Assembly: GCA_015698305.1 (NCBI GenBank)
Contig: CP048620.1
Span: forward strand, 1,700,557 to 1,764,556
DNA: 64,000 nucleotides
Direction of reading: 5' to 3'
Source: Candidatus Nitrohelix vancouverensis
GTDB taxonomy: Bacteria; Nitrospinota; Nitrospinia; Nitrospinales; VA-1
Every line of letters starts with the position of its first letter. Positions within the stretch are counted from its first letter, which is position 1. The translations under genes and the position numbers were made by a program. This document shows positions 37,172-47,059 of the stretch, piece by piece. Below the pieces are notes generated by a model. That model was given only the letters and a program-made list of their open reading frames with translations, was not told the origin of the DNA and did not search any database.

Positions 37172-40100
37172 TCAGTCCGACAATGCTTGTCATCATGAAG
37201 ATGCAAACGATATAGATAAACAAGGTCGGTTTAAATTTGAATTCCAGCGTATGCGATCCTTCCTCCAGATAGACAGCCTTGTAATTAAAGTTGGCCCTTA
37301 ACACCGGCATCGGTTCTCCATCCACCCAGGCCTTCCAGTCCTTGGAATATGCATCGGCGTAATAAAACAATCCGCCTTTGCTGTTATTGATTTCAAATTT
37401 TATGTAGTTGGGGCCAAAATCAGTCACCTGTGTCGGCTCGTCGCGCGCATAGGGAGAGGCGTCAGGCGTTGTCGTTTCAGGATCAAGGCTGATGATCCAA
37501 AGATTCTCTTTTTCCTTCTGATTCTCTTTAAAAAAATTAATCTCCTTGATATAGCTGATAAACCATAGTTTGTTTGAGATGCTGATCTCATTATCTCTTT
37601 TATCCACAGCGCATAAATTGGGCTGTGGCGAGTAGGGACTCGGTTCTTCATTTGAGTTGGGAATGGTTCCGTCATTGTATTTATTGGAGAAGCAGAATCG
37701 ATTTTCACTTTCAGGTTCGCTGGATACAGGAAGGAATGCGTGAGCAAAATATGCCAGGGAAAAACGAGATGAATCGAGGTGATTGATATACCCCTGGAAA
37801 TAACCGAGATGCTCGTCATCCCAGGGCCAGTTCAGGTCGAAATCGCGGTTGTGCGTCGGAAGAAAAATCCTTCCATTTTCCGATTTTGAAGGGATTGGGT
37901 TCCGGCCGATTTCAGCTGGATCGGCGTCTTGTTGAACGATCTCCTTGTCAGGAGGCCAGTTCTTGAAACCGATCTGCAATTTTTTTGTGTAAAGCCTTGT
38001 GAGTTGGTTGTACAAGTTCGCCAGTTCCGGTAGCGGTGGCGGCGGCGGAAGAGTTTTATAATTTAATGTCTGCTCTGCGGTGAGTGTGTCGGCCATGGAC
38101 CGTTCAATGATAGCGAGCTTTCCAAGTTCGTCGGGCGTCATATTGGCGATTTGTTTCAACGCTTCCATGCTATTGGGAACAATCGTAATGTCGTCAAAAA
38201 ATCCGAATCGTTGCGCGCCGATACCGCTAAGAACGCGTTGATTCTCTACCGGAACCCAGCGGATGAAATCGAAACTTCGTTTGTTCACGATCATATAATC
38301 TTTTTGATAAAGCGGGCCCGCCGTCGGGATGCGGAACATGGGGGCTTGGTAGGCCCAGAACGTTCCCAGACGAGGCGCGGAAGGAACGCGCACAGGGCTA
38401 TATTTGAAGTCTCTGCGTTTATGGTAGGCGCCTTCGGCTGAGTAATGCGCGGGCTGAGTCGCGAAGAATCGATACAATTGAATCAATTCAAAAACTTGAA
38501 ACAGGGTGAGCAGACACATGCCAAGACCGCAAAGCAAACGAACGGATTTGCGGGAATAGGCAATGAAGAGCGAGACTGATGCGTAAGCCAGGATGAGCAA
38601 CCATACATTGGATACAAGGTTTTCTTCAACCCAGTTCTTGTATTTAAGAATCGATTCAGTTGATTGGTCGGATGGTAAATTATTGGCGTACAAAAAAAGC
38701 AAGACGCAGTGCAGAACAAAGACGCATGCCAGAACAGGAAGCGTCCGATCTTTTAATGTTTGACTGGATTCGTAGAGAATGAAAGTTTCTTTAACAATCA
38801 GGGCCAATAGCACAGTCCAGAAAACATAGAAGTATCCAAGAAAAATCAATGGAACGCGGATGGTTTTATATCCGGGGAAATACTGCAGTATGGCATCGTA
38901 GAGAAAGCTTGGCGTCGCCATGATGCAGATCAGCGCTATCACAAGGTATAAGATCAGATTCTTGTAGGGCGATTGGGACTGTTTGAAAAGGCAGACGATC
39001 AGAATCAGCGGTACGAGTCCGAGCAGTAAGACCACCTCCCATTGCGTATACATTCCCATAAAATATCGTATATCGGCAAAGGGGAAGAGGGCGCTGATCA
39101 GGTAATCGCCGGCCGCAAAAAAATGTTGTTTGGGTTGGAATAAGGAGCTGTTCGAGATGTGAACCATCAAATCATAAGCGTTGTACACATCGACGCGAAG
39201 ATAACCAAAATCTTCTGAGTCTGAGGATACCAATCTTCCAAGGGTGTAGAAAAAAGGGCCGGATAAAATCAGGAGCATGACGACCCCCAGACTTCCTTTC
39301 ACCCAGCCAATGGCGTTAAGGATTTTTAAGAAGGAGCGATTGCCGTAAAAAGGAATGGCGAAAAGAACCGCGATCAAGCCAAGGATCAAGAGAATATAAC
39401 TCAGGTTCTTCAGGGGGATGATCCCGACGACAAAAAATCCGGCGATGAACCCGGCGATTTTCAGTATGAAAATTATTCTATGAGACAGGTCGGGAACAGG
39501 AAATTTTCTTAACAGCATTCGTTTCTGGCTGATTGAAAAGTAGTAAGCCAGAAGAAGAAACAGAACGATGAATAAATAACTGGGGATATGATTGTAGAGA
39601 GAGATTCCCGTCACATAACAGAGAGAGATAAACAGCCATCCCTTGTGTTCACTGCGCGTTCGAGGAGAAAAAAGCTTCAGCAAAAATAGAAAAATAAACG
39701 GGAAATAGATCGCGCTGAGCCAGACGCCGTGTTGTCGTAAAGAATTACTGCCGATCACGAACAGGGTGAACGTCGCTCCGAGGAGGGCCGCCCAGCGGTT
39801 CTCTGAAATGTGGCAGGCTAAAAGATAAATTCCCCAATAATAGATGAAAAGTCTGAGCAGGTGGTTCCAGTGGTAGACGTCCAGAGCCGAGGCGTCGAAA
39901 ATCCATATCAAGGGAACCATGAGCGTTACGGTCGGGTCGAGCAGGCTCAGCACGTTGTAACTAGGATAGAAGGCGGTTCCAGAAAAACTGTAAGGGTCCC
40001 AGAGAGGCAACTCACCGTTTGCGAGGGAGAGCAGGTAGTAATTAAAATTTCCGTACCAGAAAATACTGTCGTGAGTCATTAAAGACTCGCCGGTGACAAA

Positions 40101-40196
40101 TACATTGTTAAAAGTGTACAGAAAAAGGATCGGCGGCAACAGCGCGGGAGCCCATAGGGGAAGTCTGAAAGATTGGGTTGTTGAAGACGGTCCCAT
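37140..40196 (-). CDS. Large YfhO-like membrane protein
   Basis: At 1018 residues this is the largest membrane protein here. It has an N-terminal segment followed by an acidic motif (THDSIFWYGNFNYYLLSL), about a dozen hydrophobic segments through residue ~560, a long soluble region, and the YfhO C-terminal signature FYYADAYSKDWKAWVDGEP then a final hydrophobic segment. It is more distantly related to the three tandem copies, from which it differs mainly by the longer soluble part (~570-960). That part contains proline-rich and LPPPPPLPEL-type sequence. It is transcribed towards the tandem array and overlaps its last member by 32 bases. The role is likely sugar transfer on the outer face of the inner membrane. 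Confidence 0.8.
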   Translation of the reverse strand: MGPSSTTQSFRLPLWAPALLPPILFLYTFNNVFVTGESLMTHDSIFWYGNFNYYLLSLANGELPLWDPYSFSGTAFYPSYNVLSLLDPTVTLMVPLIWIFDASALDVYHWNHLLRLFIYYWGIYLLACHISENRWAALLGATFTLFVIGSNSLRQHGVWLSAIYFPFIFLFLLKLFSPRTRSEHKGWLFISLCYVTGISLYNHIPSYLFIVLFLLLAYYFSISQKRMLLRKFPVPDLSHRIIFILKIAGFIAGFFVVGIIPLKNLSYILLILGLIAVLFAIPFYGNRSFLKILNAIGWVKGSLGVVMLLILSGPFFYTLGRLVSSDSEDFGYLRVDVYNAYDLMVHISNSSLFQPKQHFFAAGDYLISALFPFADIRYFMGMYTQWEVVLLLGLVPLILIVCLFKQSQSPYKNLILYLVIALICIMATPSFLYDAILQYFPGYKTIRVPLIFLGYFYVFWTVLLALIVKETFILYESSQTLKDRTLPVLACVFVLHCVLLFLYANNLPSDQSTESILKYKNWVEENLVSNVWLLILAYASVSLFIAYSRKSVRLLCGLGMCLLTLFQVFELIQLYRFFATQPAHYSAEGAYHKRRDFKYSPVRVPSAPRLGTFWAYQAPMFRIPTAGPLYQKDYMIVNKRSFDFIRWVPVENQRVLSGIGAQRFGFFDDITIVPNSMEALKQIANMTPDELGKLAIIERSMADTLTAEQTLNYKTLPPPPPLPELANLYNQLTRLYTKKLQIGFKNWPPDKEIVQQDADPAEIGRNPIPSKSENGRIFLPTHNRDFDLNWPWDDEHLGYFQGYINHLDSSRFSLAYFAHAFLPVSSEPESENRFCFSNKYNDGTIPNSNEEPSPYSPQPNLCAVDKRDNEISISNKLWFISYIKEINFFKENQKEKENLWIISLDPETTTPDASPYARDEPTQVTDFGPNYIKFEINNSKGGLFYYADAYSKDWKAWVDGEPMPVLRANFNYKAVYLEEGSHTLEFKFKPTLFIYIVCIFMMTSIVGLIIPARSLMRK

Positions 40197-40422
40197 TCAG
40201 AACGCGGGGAGTGTGGGTTGTCGGCTGGGCAATCTGACTGGCGAATTTGAAAAACGCATCTGTGAAAGCATAGCCTATGGCCGATGCCAAATCAATTCTG
40301 AATGAGTTTTAAGCGAAGAGTTGAGGTCGTCAGGTATTGATTCACTTCTTCGCCAGGATCATTTACCATGAAATCACCTATGGCAATTAAGGGAAGATGA
40401 ATGAACACTGTTTTAAAAGCTG

Positions 40423-40722
40423 ATGACGAACGGTAAACGACTCATTCTCGTGGTGGGCAAGGAAGGCTCGGCAGTGATCATTGAGTTCGCCGATCTGGCG
40501 TCCATGCAATGTTTGCGACAGGAAGCCGAGTCGAAAGGCTTGACCTGCAAACAGATCGGGATAGAAGACTACCTTCCCACCTATCGCGGGCGGCGGTATT
40601 TTGATATGCAAAATCCCATCACGAAAAAATTGTTCAATCTTGACTATTTGATCCAGGCCTGGGAGAGCGATAAAAATCATCACGATGGCGAGGGCGGAGT
40701 TGATGAATGGTTCATTCATTGA
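40423..40722 (+). CDS. Hypothetical 99-residue protein
   Basis: I do not recognise this short soluble protein. It begins with a beta strand, KRLILVVGKEGSAVIIEF, and has charged helices and a highly acidic, histidine-containing tail. It has no signal peptide or membrane segment. A minus-strand frame over the same bases (40387-40719) is less protein-like, so the plus strand is preferred. No clear ribosome-binding site precedes ATG 40423. It is followed after 104 bases by another gene of unknown role. Confidence 0.5.
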   Translation: MTNGKRLILVVGKEGSAVIIEFADLASMQCLRQEAESKGLTCKQIGIEDYLPTYRGRRYFDMQNPITKKLFNLDYLIQAWESDKNHHDGEGGVDEWFIH

Positions 40723-40826
40723 AAGGCTACCCTCAAATCCCCTTGTTTTTCCCCGTATTTTAAATTTCCTCCATATTTCTTAGCCTCGACGCTCATTTTT
40801 AGGCGAATTGTGTCGTTAAACACGGC

Positions 40827-41606
40827 ATGTCCCTTCAGTGGGACAAAAGCCTCAAACCTTTTGCGTCGAGTTCAATGGAAATCCAGTCTTCATTTTCAAA
40901 TTCTTCCTCGCTGTTGGAGCAAACCGCCTTCGAGGGCAAGCTGGATGTATCCAACGCTTCCAAGCTCAAAATAAAAACGGCGGAAGGCGATTTAGTAACC
41001 CTGTCATCGCGATCAAAAAATGCCTTGGAAGAGTCGGCGAAAAGTTCATTGAAGAGCGATGGGACGCTGACGCAGGAGTTTTCCAGCGCCTCGCTGGCCG
41101 CCTCGAATTATTCGATTCTGGTGCAAGGGGATCTGAATGAGGAAGAGCTGGCGGCGATTCAGGAGTTAACCGCGCGGGTTTCGCCCATCGCAGAGAAATT
41201 TTTCAATAATGAGGAATTCAGCCTGGAAGAAACAGGCAATGCGCTGGCGCAGTCTCTAGGCGTGTTACAGGAGATTGAACTGGAATTTCAGCAAACTATC
41301 ACGGCCAGCTATTCAGAGGCGCAATTCAGTCGCCAGCCGGTAGAGGGGACGCCGCAAGGTCAGCCCTTGCCGCCAAGCGCGGGATTGAGAGATATCGCCG
41401 GATTGTTTTTCTCTGTGGTGGATGCGGAATTTTCAAAGCAGGCCTCCGCTTTGACCGGTAGCGCGGGCACGCTCAAATCTTTGGAAGAACTGGCGTTCAT
41501 GCTCAAGGAAAAGCTGAAGGAACTGCTTGAAGAAAATGAGACGCCGCCGATCGTTCCCGATTCAGATACGCCGCCCACACCTGCCGAAAACGCTACATTG
41601 ATCTAG
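40827..41606 (+). CDS. Hypothetical protein with DUF5610-like central region
   Basis: The 259-residue protein is acidic and low in aromatics, with a serine-rich N-terminal third. The central part (~100-155), VQGDLNEEELAAIQELTARV followed by a FFNNEEFSLEETGNALAQSLG block, resembles the pattern I remember for DUF5610 proteins; the match is by memory and is tentative. The end is rich in proline and threonine (residues ~240-255). It has no signal peptide. It ends seven bases before the convergent sunset-domain gene. The function is unknown. Confidence 0.6.
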   Translation: MSLQWDKSLKPFASSSMEIQSSFSNSSSLLEQTAFEGKLDVSNASKLKIKTAEGDLVTLSSRSKNALEESAKSSLKSDGTLTQEFSSASLAASNYSILVQGDLNEEELAAIQELTARVSPIAEKFFNNEEFSLEETGNALAQSLGVLQEIELEFQQTITASYSEAQFSRQPVEGTPQGQPLPPSAGLRDIAGLFFSVVDAEFSKQASALTGSAGTLKSLEELAFMLKEKLKELLEENETPPIVPDSDTPPTPAENATLI

Positions 41607-41613
41607 TCGGCGC

Positions 41614-42192
41614 TCAGCTCAGCGCTCTTCGGAAACCCGCCTGTTTGGCGTCCTCTGCAGAACAAAACCAGCGTTCCCCGGTATCCGTCGATTCATTGAT
41701 CGTCGTCTTGTCGTACCATTTATCGCCGGGTAGATGGAAAATTTTCTCTCCCTTTGCATTGACATTGCCCTTCACCGCACACCAAACGCCTTGATCGGAG
41801 GCTTTCAGGGAAACCTCTTCCTCACTGAAAAGTAAAAAAGAGAGAATGCCAAAAATCACGCCTGAAAGGATAACGATAATTTTAGACGGTTTCTTTTCGG
41901 GAATTTTGGGCGTTTCGGTCTGAGTCGATGTTGCGTCATCTTTATGGCTGATGGCTTCCGGCGGCGAATCGATATCAGCGCTGGCGCCGGGGAACTGGAT
42001 GAGATTGTTCAGGAACTGATTTTTTTCCTGACTCTTCATGTCAGCAAGAGACTTTGGGTTGTCCATCATGTAGTTATGCAGTCCGCGAACGGTTTCCCGA
42101 ATCATCTCCTGCAATTCGGGGTCGCCGTGCTCCATCATCTCTCTGATTTTCAATGAAAGCTCTTCGGCGATCATTTCATCTTTTTCGTTCAC
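41614..42192 (-). CDS. Single-pass membrane protein with C-terminal sunset-like domain
   Basis: The 192-residue protein has a soluble N-terminal part with coiled, glutamate-rich helices, a proline-rich linker, one membrane segment at ~104-124 (IIVILSGVIFGILSFLLF) and a C-terminal domain containing VKGNVNAKGEKIFHLPG, YDKTTI, GERWFCSAEDAKQAGFR. The last part matches the pattern of the small sunset domain, as remembered from nuclease and surface-protein tails. Its conserved histidine, cysteine and Gly-Glu-Arg-Trp-Phe are present. The domain would be outside the cytoplasm if the N-terminus stays inside. The role is unknown. Confidence 0.65.
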   Translation of the reverse strand: MNEKDEMIAEELSLKIREMMEHGDPELQEMIRETVRGLHNYMMDNPKSLADMKSQEKNQFLNNLIQFPGASADIDSPPEAISHKDDATSTQTETPKIPEKKPSKIIVILSGVIFGILSFLLFSEEEVSLKASDQGVWCAVKGNVNAKGEKIFHLPGDKWYDKTTINESTDTGERWFCSAEDAKQAGFRRALS

Positions 42193-42345
42193 AACAGGCT
42201 CTCAAAAAATTCGTTGAATAGTTCCTGAATTAAAAATTAAACCCAAAACGCCAAATGCACAAGGCAAATATATTCGCAATGGCCCTTGTGTTCAGAACTC
42301 CAAAAAACAGGGGTGAAGCTGGCGGATATAGGCGAGGATCGTTGT

Positions 42346-43650
42346 TCAGGCTTTGATGATTTTTTTTGATTGGATGGAGGCGCAGGCGTTACGGGTATCG
42401 ACGACGATATTCGATCTGCGAACAATCATTTCATAGTCGTATTGCGAATGATCCGTCAGGATGACCGTCATATCAAAATTTCCTATCGTGTCCAATGAAA
42501 CGCTTTGCTTGCCCAGAAAATGTTTGAACTCGCGTTTGTCTCCGACTTTGGAGATGAAAGGATCGTTGAACTCCACCACGGCGCCTTCCTGAATCAGTCG
42601 ATCCATGATGCGATAACTCACCGACTCGCGGTCGTCGTCCACATCCTTTTTATAGGCGAGTCCGAGGATGAGAATCCGGCTCCCTTGCAGGCTTTTTCCT
42701 GAGCGGTTGAGACCGTCCTGAATTTTTTGCATGACATAGACGGGCATGCCCACGTTGATCTCTCCCGCCAGTTCGATGAAGCGTGTGGTGATGCCGTACT
42801 CTCTCGCCTTCCAAGTCAGATAGAAGGGGTCGATGGGAATGCAATGGCCTCCCAGACCGGGGCCAGGTTTGAAGGGCATGAAGCCAAACGGTTTGGTCGC
42901 GGCGGCGTCGATGGCTTCCCAGACATCGACTCCCATGCGGTCGAAGATAATTTTCATTTCATTGACCAGAGCGATGTTGACGGAGCGAAAAATATTTTCC
43001 ATCAATTTTGCGGATTCAGCGGTCATCGTGTCGGAGACGGGAACGACTTGCGAAACGAGCGATCCGTATAAGGCGCACGCGGCTTTCAATCCAACTTCGC
43101 TGTCGGAGCCGACCACTCTGGGAATGTCCTGAGTCTGGAAATTTTTATTCGCCGGGTCTTCGCGTTCCGGAGCGTAAGCGACATGAAAATCTTTGTTCGC
43201 AATGAGCTTGCTATGCGATTCCAGCGCGGGCGTCAGGTAATCTTTAGTCGCTCCCGGAAAGACCGTGGATTCGAGAACGATCAATTGACCCGCCTTCAAG
43301 TGCGGCCCAATTTCTGCCGCCGTCGAAAGCACAAAACTGAGGTCGGGTTCCCGGTGTCGCGTCAGGGGCGTCGGTACGCAGATCAGAATACAGTCGAGTT
43401 CATTGGCGCTGGAAAAATCACAGGAAAACTGAATTCGTTTTTCAGCAAGCAGGGATTGAATGGAATCTGAAGGAATATGACGTATGTAGCTGAGGCCCTT
43501 TTGAAGCTGATCGACCTTGTTCGCGTCGATATCCAGACCGCGCGTCTGGAAGCCCACTTTGGCAAGGGCGAGAAGGATGGGCAGGCCGACATAGCCGAGA
43601 CCGATCACGCCGATCGTTGCGGATTTGTTTTGAATGCGGTCGATGAGCAT
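42346..43650 (-). CDS. wbpA: UDP-N-acetyl-D-glucosamine 6-dehydrogenase, WbpA-like
   Basis: This 434-residue nucleotide-sugar dehydrogenase has GLGYVGLPI at the N-terminus, ESTVFPGAT, and the catalytic GLGGHCIPIDPFYL with its cysteine. Wording is closest to WbpA/TviB, which oxidise UDP-GlcNAc to UDP-GlcNAcA. It is directly downstream of the fused WbpB/WbpD-like gene, whose TGA lies just before it, so the pair should be co-translated. ATG 43650 is preferred over the TTG at 43659. With the aminotransferase at 49938 it would lead to UDP-GlcNAc(3NAc)A. Confidence 0.85.
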   Translation of the reverse strand: MLIDRIQNKSATIGVIGLGYVGLPILLALAKVGFQTRGLDIDANKVDQLQKGLSYIRHIPSDSIQSLLAEKRIQFSCDFSSANELDCILICVPTPLTRHREPDLSFVLSTAAEIGPHLKAGQLIVLESTVFPGATKDYLTPALESHSKLIANKDFHVAYAPEREDPANKNFQTQDIPRVVGSDSEVGLKAACALYGSLVSQVVPVSDTMTAESAKLMENIFRSVNIALVNEMKIIFDRMGVDVWEAIDAAATKPFGFMPFKPGPGLGGHCIPIDPFYLTWKAREYGITTRFIELAGEINVGMPVYVMQKIQDGLNRSGKSLQGSRILILGLAYKKDVDDDRESVSYRIMDRLIQEGAVVEFNDPFISKVGDKREFKHFLGKQSVSLDTIGNFDMTVILTDHSQYDYEMIVRRSNIVVDTRNACASIQSKKIIKA

Positions 43651-43655
43651 GGCTG

Positions 43656-45197
43656 TCAATTGATTTGAGGGAGGCGCGCCTGCTTGTTGCAGGATGCGCA
43701 GAAATGCGAGGCGTCAAGCGTACAGCCGCATTGACAGACCCAGCCTTGTATTTTACCGGGGTTTCCATAGACCAGCGCCTGATCGGGTACGTCTTCCAGC
43801 ACCACGGCGCCCATGCCTATGAAGGCGTTGCTCCCAATGGTGATGCCGCAACGGATGGTGGCGTTCGCTCCGATGGTCGCGCCTTTCATCACCCGCGTTT
43901 CCTGAAACTGATCTTTCCTTGGAATCGCGCTGCGCGGGTTGATGACATTGGTGAAGACGCAGGAAGGACCGCAGAAGACGTCGTCTTCCAGGGTCACGCC
44001 TTCGTAAAGGGAAACGTTGTTTTGTATCTTCACGTTATTGCCGATAGAAACATTCGGGCCGATCACGACGTTCTGACCAATGTTGCAGGCCTCGCCAATC
44101 GAGACGCCGGAAAGGATGTGGGAAAACCGCCAGATTTTTGTGCGCTCGCCGATGGAACAATCCTCTTCGACGGAACTGGTCTCGTGCAGGAAGTAATTTT
44201 TCTCCTGCGGTTTTGGGATCGATGGAGGAGCCGTCAAACTGTTCTGGGCGCGTTCTAGAACGCGCAAGGTCTTCACGCCTTCCGCGCCGTCGGTATAAAA
44301 CGTTTTGCCATGAGTGATAGCGTCCAGAAATGCTCTGCACTCTGCGAGCAAAGGTTCTTCCCATTGACTCGTCAGATCAATCGCGCGGCCTTCCTTTTTC
44401 TCAGATATGGGAGTGCCTGCTTTCCAGTGAATCTGGTGAGGGTAGACGACCAGTTTGTTTTCCAGCGCCGCGGTGTCGTCAAACACCGCCATCTGTTGAT
44501 CTCCCGTCACCACAAGTTTCTGTTCTTTGAAAGGGTTGAGCCAGGAAACAAAAATATGAGCCGCCACGCCGGACGCAAAGCGCAGATGCGTCAGGGTCGC
44601 GTCGGCGATCTCGGGGTGCAAAATGTTCGAACCCATGGCCTGAACGGATTCCGGTTCTTCGTTGACGAGGGAGAGAATGAGAGAAATATCATGCGGGGCG
44701 AAGGACCACAGAATATTTTCCTCCCTGCGGATCTTGCCAAGGTTCAAACGATTGGAATAGATGTATTGCAGTTTTCCAAGTTCGCCGTTCGCGACCATTG
44801 TTTTCAAGCGTAGGATCGCCGGGTGATAATGCAGGATGTGCCCGACAAATAAAACGCGTTGCCGCTCCGTCGCCAGTCGGGCCAGCTCTTCTCCCTCCTC
44901 TGCGTTGAGCGCCAAAGGTTTTTCGACGAAGACATGTTTGCCCGCCAGCAAGGCGTCGCGAACCATGGAATGGTGCATGACCGCCGGAGTTGCGATGACA
45001 ATCGCATGAATATCATCGCGAGATAACACGCTGGCGAAAGATTCCGTCGTTTCAATTCCCTTGCTCAAAGCGTCGTTACGCGCCGCTTCAGAAGGATCGC
45101 AGACCAGACGCAGCACGCCCAGCGTTGAAAAATTTCTCGCCAGATTTTTGCCCCAGTATCCGGCCCCCACCAGCGCTAGATTGACGGTTTCATTCAA
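43656..45197 (-). CDS. Fused Gfo/Idh/MocA dehydrogenase and hexapeptide acetyltransferase (WbpB-WbpD-like)
   Basis: This 513-residue protein joins two steps of 2,3-diacetamido uronic acid synthesis. Residues ~1-315 are a Gfo/Idh/MocA oxidoreductase (VGAGYWGKNLARNF, EKPLALN), as in WbpB. Residues ~345-500 are a left-handed beta-helix transferase with hexapeptide repeats (IGPNVSIGNNVKI, IGSNAFIG), as in WbpD. A cysteine-rich tail (CQCGC, CASCN) looks like a small zinc site. WbpB makes the 3-keto sugar and WbpD acetylates the 3-amino group after WbpE, so the fusion joins non-consecutive steps. TTG 45197 follows GGGGA by eight bases and overlaps rmlD by eight bases, so it is preferred to the ATG at 45257. 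Confidence 0.8.
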   Translation of the reverse strand: MNETVNLALVGAGYWGKNLARNFSTLGVLRLVCDPSEAARNDALSKGIETTESFASVLSRDDIHAIVIATPAVMHHSMVRDALLAGKHVFVEKPLALNAEEGEELARLATERQRVLFVGHILHYHPAILRLKTMVANGELGKLQYIYSNRLNLGKIRREENILWSFAPHDISLILSLVNEEPESVQAMGSNILHPEIADATLTHLRFASGVAAHIFVSWLNPFKEQKLVVTGDQQMAVFDDTAALENKLVVYPHQIHWKAGTPISEKKEGRAIDLTSQWEEPLLAECRAFLDAITHGKTFYTDGAEGVKTLRVLERAQNSLTAPPSIPKPQEKNYFLHETSSVEEDCSIGERTKIWRFSHILSGVSIGEACNIGQNVVIGPNVSIGNNVKIQNNVSLYEGVTLEDDVFCGPSCVFTNVINPRSAIPRKDQFQETRVMKGATIGANATIRCGITIGSNAFIGMGAVVLEDVPDQALVYGNPGKIQGWVCQCGCTLDASHFCASCNKQARLPQIN

Positions 45198-46137
45198 GAT
45201 GCGATTCCCCGGAAGTTGTCGAAGGACTTGGAATTGCCTGAGGCGCGTTTGCATCATTGCTTTGCGCTTCCAGACAACGTTGTAATGCGTCGCGCCAGCG
45301 CGGCATGAACACCTGAAACGTTGTTTCGAGTTTTCTGTTATTCAAGACCCAGTAGGGCGGGCGTTGCGCCGGAGTGGGATACTCCGATGTCGGGATGGCT
45401 TGCAACTCAGGGCCTACTCCGTCGGATAACTGGAATATGGCCTCGGCGAATCCATACCAGCTGGTTTCTCCCGCGCAGGTCATATGGTAAATGCCGCGCG
45501 TGTCCTGCATCGCCTCCTGTAACGAGGCCTGTTGCGTCGATGCGGATTGGATAACGTCTGCGGTGGCTTGAGCGATGGAGGCGCACCAGCTGGGAGCGCC
45601 GGTCTGGTCGGAGACGACGCGAATGGTATTTCTTTCTCCCGCGAGACGTTGCATGGTGAGGAGAAAATTTTTAGACCGATTGCCGTAGATTCCGCTGACG
45701 CGAAAAATCCAGTACGGCGCCTCTGTGCGGGCGATCTCCCGCTCTCCCTCCAGCTTGGTTTCTCCGTAAACGTTGAGCGGATTGGGGGCGTCGTCTTCCG
45801 TGTAGGGTCGAGACTGGGCGCCGTCGAAAACATAATCGGTGGAGTAATGGATCAATCCGGCGCGGCATTGCAAGGCGGCTTGCGCGAGCAGGCCCGGGGC
45901 GACGGCGTTGACCCGGTGAGCGGTTTCATTGTCTGTCTCAGCGGCGTCGACTGCGGTGTAGGCGGCGGCGTTGACAATCAGGTCTGGATTCAACGCCAGG
46001 ATTCGAGGAACGATGGTATCGGATGCGTCCAAATCCAGATGGGTTCGATCCCAAGCGGTCACCCGACCCAATGGGGCCAGCGTTTTCTGCAATTCAAAAC
46101 CCACCTGCCCATTTTTTCCCAGAATTAAAATATGCAT
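45190..46137 (-). CDS. rfbD: dTDP-4-dehydrorhamnose reductase
   Basis: The 315-residue SDR enzyme carries out the last step of dTDP-L-rhamnose synthesis. It has the cofactor motif GKNGQVG, the substrate motif HYSTDYVFDG and the catalytic YGETKLEGE, all typical of RmlD. ATG 46137 lies 34 bases downstream of rfbA and its stop overlaps the next fused gene, so it is within the rfbB-rfbA-rfbD-wbp operon. A few C-terminal residues extend the usual length slightly. The 3,5-epimerase RmlC needed before this step is not found in the window. Confidence 0.9.
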   Translation of the reverse strand: MHILILGKNGQVGFELQKTLAPLGRVTAWDRTHLDLDASDTIVPRILALNPDLIVNAAAYTAVDAAETDNETAHRVNAVAPGLLAQAALQCRAGLIHYSTDYVFDGAQSRPYTEDDAPNPLNVYGETKLEGEREIARTEAPYWIFRVSGIYGNRSKNFLLTMQRLAGERNTIRVVSDQTGAPSWCASIAQATADVIQSASTQQASLQEAMQDTRGIYHMTCAGETSWYGFAEAIFQLSDGVGPELQAIPTSEYPTPAQRPPYWVLNNRKLETTFQVFMPRWRDALQRCLEAQSNDANAPQAIPSPSTTSGESHLE

Positions 46138-46171
46138 GGCGATTGCGCAAGAGAACGAATGTGTTGGAACG

Positions 46172-47056
46172 TCAAATTGTTTTGTCGCGTTGAGTCAGCT
46201 CAAGCAGGTATTCACCGTACCTGTTTTTCTTGAGAGGTTCCGCCAGTTTGATGAGGTCGCTGTCGTTGATCCAGCCTTTTTTGTAGGCGATTTCTTCAGG
46301 GCAACAGATTTTTAAACCCTGACGTTTTTCTATGGTCTCGACAAAATTACCTGCGTCGAGCAGGGAATCGTGCGAACCCGTATCGAGCCAGGCATAGCCT
46401 TGGCCCAGTCGCTCCACCGTCAATTCGCCTTTTTCCAGATAAGCGCGATTGACGTCGGTGATTTCAAGTTCGCCGCGCGGCGAGGGCTTCAAATTCGATG
46501 CAATGTCGACCACCCGGTTGTCGTAAAAGTACAATCCGGTCACCGCGTAATTGGATTTGGGTTTCTCCGGTTTTTCTTCGATACTCGTCACCGTTCCATT
46601 CGCGTCGAATTCAGCGACGCCGTACAATTGCGGGTCGCGCACCCAGTAGCCAAACACCGTGGCGCCGTGATCGCGATGGGCGGCGTTATGGAGCAGGTCG
46701 ATCAGGCCGGAGCCGTAAAACACGTTGTCGCCCAGAGCCAGACAGCAACCTTCGCCGTCGATAAAATCTTTGCCGATGATGAAGGCCTGCGCGAGTCCTT
46801 CGGGTTTGGGCTGGGCGGCGTAAGAAATCTGGATGCCCCATTGCGATCCGTCCGACAGCAAACCTTTGAACTGGTCTTGAGATTCCGGCGTGGTGATGAC
46901 CAGAACCTCCTGAATATCAGCGAGCATCAGGACGCTGAGCGGATAATAGATCATCGGCTTGTCGTAAAGCGGCATGAGTTGCTTGCTGACGGATTGGGTG
47001 AGCGGGTAGAGCCGGGTGCCGCTCCCTCCTGCGAGTATGATTCCTTTGCGTATCAT
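46172..47056 (-). CDS. rfbA: Glucose-1-phosphate thymidylyltransferase
   Basis: This 294-residue enzyme makes dTDP-glucose from glucose-1-phosphate and dTTP. It has the nucleotide-binding motif [42 protein letters not shown] and [15 protein letters not shown], a near-perfect RmlA signature, and the length is standard. It follows rfbB after three bases and precedes rfbD by 34 bases, as in most rhamnose operons. Confidence 0.95.
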   Translation of the reverse strand: MIRKGIILAGGSGTRLYPLTQSVSKQLMPLYDKPMIYYPLSVLMLADIQEVLVITTPESQDQFKGLLSDGSQWGIQISYAAQPKPEGLAQAFIIGKDFIDGEGCCLALGDNVFYGSGLIDLLHNAAHRDHGATVFGYWVRDPQLYGVAEFDANGTVTSIEEKPEKPKSNYAVTGLYFYDNRVVDIASNLKPSPRGELEITDVNRAYLEKGELTVERLGQGYAWLDTGSHDSLLDAGNFVETIEKRQGLKICCPEEIAYKKGWINDSDLIKLAEPLKKNRYGEYLLELTQRDKTI

Positions 47057-47059
47057 GCC

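Noticed and set aside
40387-40719. Minus-strand frame of 110 codons opposite the gene at 40423
   Set aside because: The plus-strand peptide has a more natural composition and a clear strand-helix start; both cannot be real here.
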